Below are positions 55,001 to 61,000 of a stretch of 64,000 nt of DNA, piece by piece. The notes under the pieces were generated by a model. That model worked only from the letters and a program-made list of their open reading frames with translations, did not search any database and was not told the origin of the DNA. Each line of letters opens with the position of its first letter. Positions within the stretch are counted from its first letter, which is position 1. The stretch covers positions 880,693 through 944,692 of the forward strand of contig CAJHZI010000450.1 of NCBI GenBank assembly GCA_905160935.1, read 5' to 3'. Origin of the DNA: Enchytraeus crypticus. Its lineage: Eukaryota; Annelida; Clitellata; Enchytraeida; Enchytraeidae. A program made the translations under genes and the position numbers.

Positions 55001-58000
55001 CTGTGGCTAGATAATATTAATTATAATCATCGTCAGCATACTAGTAGTAGCAATTGTATAATAGTAATATAATAATAAATATTGTATTTAAACTGCGAGT
55101 ATGATGTTAGAGACGTCTTTTTATCATTTGTCAATACAAATCCATTTACCCATGTGTTATGATGTGTATGCAATGCGTAAGAGGGTATAGAGACACGTGT
55201 TCACATGTGTTATGATGTTCAATGTGTAGGAAGGAATAGACAGTGTGTTCACATGTGTTATTATTTGCAATGTGTAGGAAGGAATAGGTAGTGTGTTCAC
55301 TTGTATTATTACCTGCAAATGTGTAGGAAGGAATAAACAGTGTGTTCACATGTGTTATGAATGTGTAGGAAAGAATAGACAGTGTGTTCACATGTGTTAT
55401 GATTGTGTAGGAAGGAATAGACAGTGTGTTCACATGTGTTATGATTGTGTAGGAAAGAATAGACAGTGTGTTCACATGTATTATGATTGTGTAGGAAGGG
55501 ATAGACCGTGTGTTCACATGTGTTATGATTGTGTAGGAAGGGATAGAGTGTGACTTTGAGCCAGTGACAACAAGCCCTGCACCCATTGTTCAGCTGTTAG
55601 ATCAACCACAACAGGGCCTCGTAAGTACAGTTATACTCCCGTTTCATCGGCTATTTATTTACTGTCATCATCTTCATCTTTCCTTAAATCCCAATTTAAA
55701 CAAGGGTCGGGATACGAATAGACTTTCTCCAGTCCTCCCTGTCCCACATCATATCATCAGTTAATCCCCTATTTTTCATATCCTTCTTAATCACCACATC
55801 CCAAGTCAATTGTGGTCTACCTCTCTCTCTAGCTTAACATCCAACTCTTCCTTCCAAACTCTCTTTACTACATCCTCATCTGCCTTTCTCACAATATGCC
55901 AATATTATACAATATTCTCACAATATTTACTGTATTTATCGTAAAATATGACCTAATGGCCACTGAATTGATGCTAGTAATGAGGCAATGTTGCAGATAA
56001 TATGATGATTTTGTATTAATCCTACCGATGAAACAGTTCATGACCATTCATTAGAATGATCGATTGGTAATTATAATATGAATTTATATTCAGGTATGAA
56101 TCCCTTCACTCTGCTATTCTGTAAATTCTATTAATAATTTTATTAATATCTGTATTATTTCTATAAATTTATGTTTTATACCTGAAAATAGAATATTTTA
56201 TGATGAAATTTTGATTCAGTAATTTATAAAAAAATTTGTTATCGTGATGATGATAACATTTTGTTATCATCATCACGATGTCCCCGTGTTGTGATGAATA
56301 GACCAACCGTGTAAATATGCAAGTGTCACAGAAGGAGACCTAAAAACTAGATCCGTACCAACTTCAGAAAGGGCATTCGGTTGGTGAGCGCCTAGGCTCC
56401 AGAAATTGCTACAAAAACTTAATCGAATGGATCAAGTCTGCTCTTATCCCAACCCTAGTTAAACAGGGATTTAATGGAAGATGATGATGATGATGATGGA
56501 TGATAAATTGTTATCGGGTGTGCAGATGAGATCGCCTGGAGTGAATGGGGATGGGGATGAGAGGAAGGGATTACTGTGGCTGCTGGATGAGGAAGCTCTA
56601 TCCACAGGTTCTACGGATGAGTCGTTCCTAGCGGAGCTGCTGGAACAGTTTGAGTGTCGCTCTGTTAATGCTAGTAAGTCTTGTTGTTGTTGTTCAGCTG
56701 TTGCTAGTAAATCTTGTTGTTATAGTTGTTGTTGTTCAGCTGTTGCTAGTCTATCTTGTTGTTGTTGTTGTTGTTCAGCTGTTGCTAGTCTATCTTATTG
56801 TTGTTGTTGTTGTTGTTCAGCTGTTGCTAGACTATCTTGTTGTTGTTGTTGTTGTTGTTCAGCTGTTGCTAGTTTATCTTGTTGTTGTTGTTGTTAAGCT
56901 GTTGCTAGACTATCTTTTTGGTGTTGTTGTTCAATTGTTGCTTATCTATCATTCATTGCTAGTAGGACTTGTTGCTCTTCTGTCGCTCTTAAAGTGTTCA
57001 ATCTTTTATTTTGATATCATCTTTTGATGTAGAAATTATAATATGTGTTAAAATAATATGCATATGCTAATGATATAAGTTGAGAATTAGAATACTAGCG
57101 ATGGCTTCATTAACGACACATTGATCGGATAACTGTGTTGGTCTCATTGACAAAATGTTTGTCATTAAGTATTGATTGATTGACTGATTAAAGACTATTT
57201 ATTATAGACGAGGTAGTGAGCTATGTGTTAAGCTGCCACTGGCTACGGTATAAGTTTAGATTGGAATGTTATGCTAACCACTGGATGTTGAATGTACGTA
57301 GAAGGTCGTGTGCTGCTGACGAGGAGTTCAGACAAGGGCTCATTCGTCATACATCATTTCCAGGGCACCAGCCCCGTACAGTACAATGTTAAAGGCTGGT
57401 TGAGGGCGTGCCGGGAGAATCCTATATCCAGATACGTGACTGGCTTGCTCCAGGACTCCAAGAGGTTGAGTACTGTGTAGTGCTTAGCCGCATGGGTTCT
57501 ATAGAATCATCATCATCATCATCATCTGTTGAATTTAAATTTAACCAGAGTCGGGATACAAATAAACTGTCTCAAATCCTCTCTGTCTTACACCACACCA
57601 CCAGCTAATCCCCTGTTTGAGACTTTTCCATTCATTAAAATTTTTGTAGCAATTTCTGGAGCCAGGGCGCTCTATAGAATATATCTATAGATTAAAAAAT
57701 TATAACGAGTCTAGACTCATGATTCTAGGAAGAAAGATTCTTGTTGATTGATTGACTGATTGATTGATTAATTGTTTGCCTGATTGATTGATCGATCGAT
57801 CGATAGATTGCCTGATTAATGGATAGAATGACTGATTGATGTAGGACGGAGATTAGCAGCCTGTTTCTGACGCTCGTGCGCCCAGGCATGTCTGGTACTA
57901 TATCTGGCTCCTGTGTGGGGATAGAGGCGGGAGCATCACTGCGCAGAGTTACCAACAGAAGTTTTGCCTCGTCTGCCGCCAGCATTAAACGTCGATCTGT

Positions 58001-61000
58001 CTGCGTGCAGGTCAAGCTACAAACGGTAAGAGAGGCTTGTGCTATATGCTTAATTTTCTTAATTAACTTTCTCTAGCAAGCTTAATTAAGACTTACCTTT
58101 CCCTCCGTAGACATAATCAATCTACCCTGCAAGCTTAAGACTTACCTTTTCCCACCGTAGACTTAATCGATCTACCCTGCATGCTTAAGACTTACCTTTT
58201 CCCACCACAGACATAATCAATCTACCCTGACCATTTCTGATCTCAGGACTGGCTTTCGTTTAGGACCTTACTTCTCCTCAGCACATTTCTTTTGCAGATT
58301 GGTCTGGGTGAATTGATCTGTAGTGATGTGTGCTGTGGGGACGTCCCTGACATCATCCTTGGATGAGGAAACGGACGTTAAACCTTTATTATTATTATGC
58401 TTAATTCAGTAAAGTGCTAAGTTTAGCGTCTGTTTCTGTAACACACGGGAGACTCTCAGGTAAGATCTGAGTGAGATTTGAACCTACGATCTCCTCAGGA
58501 TTTCTTGCTGCTAACTCGGTTATTGAATCGTATGGTTGTGGTCATAAATAATATTCTCTACACCGTTTCTACTATAAACGGTGTATATCTTTACTATAAA
58601 CTTTATATACGCACTAGTATGTAGTAAGTCTCTTCTTCTTTTCTCTGCGTGACGTCATTTTGTGGGCACCAGAGCAGCCTCTTTTACCTTCTGTCTCCAC
58701 TGATACCAGTCCTGGGCAAGATCATATACATCACTCTGTGCTAGGTTTTATTTAGTATCTATTTGTTCTATTTCTTTATTATATGCAGTAAGTGGTATAA
58801 TAGTAACGCGCATTATAGTGAAATTATCAACTATGTTGATATCTACCACGTTTAATACCACATGTTTAAACCTTTAGGTAGTTTACTCTATTTTCCATAT
58901 AACCAGTCCTGTGAATGTATAATTCTGTGACTAATCCATAATGGAAAATAAAAATGTTTGCCTGCTGTATTGACTTGCTGATAGAACGAAAACTCTAACT
59001 GATTACTATAGAACGAGAACTCTAACTGATTACTATAGAACGAGAACTCTAACTGATTACTATAGAACGAGAACTCTAACTGGTTACTATAGAATGAGAA
59101 CTCTAACTGATTACTGTTGTATGTAGGATTCGCTGGTAGATTTGATCAGGAGGTCTCGCATTCACTTCGTCCACTGTCTGCTGCCGCAGTCTAACGCCGG
59201 CCTGTGTGACCTCAGGCCCGTGACCTCCCAGCAGCAGGAGGGGGAGGGTGTGGGGGTGGAAGAGTCGATGCTCAGCGTACCGTTTGTAAGGACTCAAATG
59301 AGGGGCATGGAGATCCTTGAGGCCATTCGTATTCACAAACAAGGTAGACACCGTGGTTTTGATTGCTGTTGCTGTTTATATTTGTATTCTCAAGCATGGT
59401 AGGCACCGCTGTATCTCTTGTTGTTGTTGTTGCTGTTTATATTTGTATTCTCAAGCATGGTAGGCACCGCTGTATCTCTTGTTGTTGTTGTTGCTGTTTA
59501 TATTTGTATTCTCAAGCATGGTAGGCACCGCTGTATCTCTTGTTGTTGTTGTTGCTGTTTATATTTGTATTCTCAAGCATGGTAGGCACCGCTGTATCTC
59601 TTGTTGTTGTTGTTGCTGTTTATATTTGTATTCTCAAGCATGGTAGGCACCGCTGTATCTCTTAGTTATAGCTTGTAGTTTTGGTTGCTGTTGTTGTGGC
59701 TCTTGGTGCATTATTAGCTGTTTTGTTAGCGAAAGTCAGAGATGCGGCCATATTTTGCTCTTTGAAATGAAAAAAGAAAGAAAAGTGGTAGAAATATGAG
59801 AAGTTATATGCCTTGAACGTGATACTAAGCAGTACACTAAGAGAGGGTTAGCTGGACCTGTTCACTCGTAAGTTTAATTCATCCTATCATTAAATTCATC
59901 TTATCATTATTTTGATATATTCATCAAAAGGCCACCATCAGTGCGGCAGCTAGAACTCGCTATATTTCAGTGATCTATTTATGTGGCAGTTATAATTAAG
60001 CTTGATTTCAAGCTCATCATTTTCTCCATGTTAGTCATTACGTATTCAGTTGTCAGGTAGTTTAATTAGTTTCATTCCCGGAACTTTTGATAAGACGATT
60101 AAGATACATGTATAATGTGATTAATTCTTGCTGCAGGTTATCCAGAACACATGCAGTTCAAAGAGTTTCGACGCAGATATGAAATCCTTGTGTCAGGTGG
60201 CAGTCCTAGATCATCAGAGGGCGATGAAAAGGAGGTAAAATTGTGAAGTAGTAGATTTCTGTCAAGTGTTAAGTGTTTTTTTTTTTTTTTTGTGTTATGT
60301 ATTAAGTTTACACTCCAGCGTTTTATCTGTACAAGAGAGGGTGATAGAACAAAACCAAAAGCAGATTTGAAAATCAGCTCGAAAATTACATAAGAAAAAT
60401 ATAATGTTATAAGTTATGCAAAATTATGCAGTGTAGTCGGCGCATCAGCATTATTGTGGCTAGGCATTTGTAACTCACACTATGAAATCTCAGATGATAA
60501 ACTTAGCACTTAACACCTCACGGCTTAGGTTAAACCCTACTAAGGCTTTCTGTTTTAAGAGCTTAATAGTGATTTTAAAAGAGTTCAGCTTGGTCTAAGA
60601 TGTCCATTGTACTATTTAAATATAATGCTGTCAACAGTTGCAGTGTACTATTTAAATGCTATATTATTTTCTGTTCAGGGAATAGTTCAGTTATTGCAAG
60701 CTCTGGACGTTGACCCACACACCTATAAACTGGGACTTAGTCAGGTTTGTTTGTTGTTTGAAATCGCTCTTATGGGTTCTCAAATACGATGTTACCTGAC
60801 AAAGAATATGCATAGTAGTTTATTGGAGATTCAGCAGTTAAGATGGTAGTATTATGAAAAGCAAGGTGGCTTTATAGTAAACCATAGATGCTCGTTAATG
60901 CTAAATTAGAACTCGTAAATTACGAACCTCTATAATGTAATGGATCTGCGTTGTAGTGGAATATCTCTTATTTCATTGACGTGATTATTGTTTCCGGTAG

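Noticed and set aside
55146-55586. Minus- and plus-strand frames over the exon 11 acceptor array
   Set aside because: Repeat-derived readings; the real coding sequence begins at 55537 in a different context.
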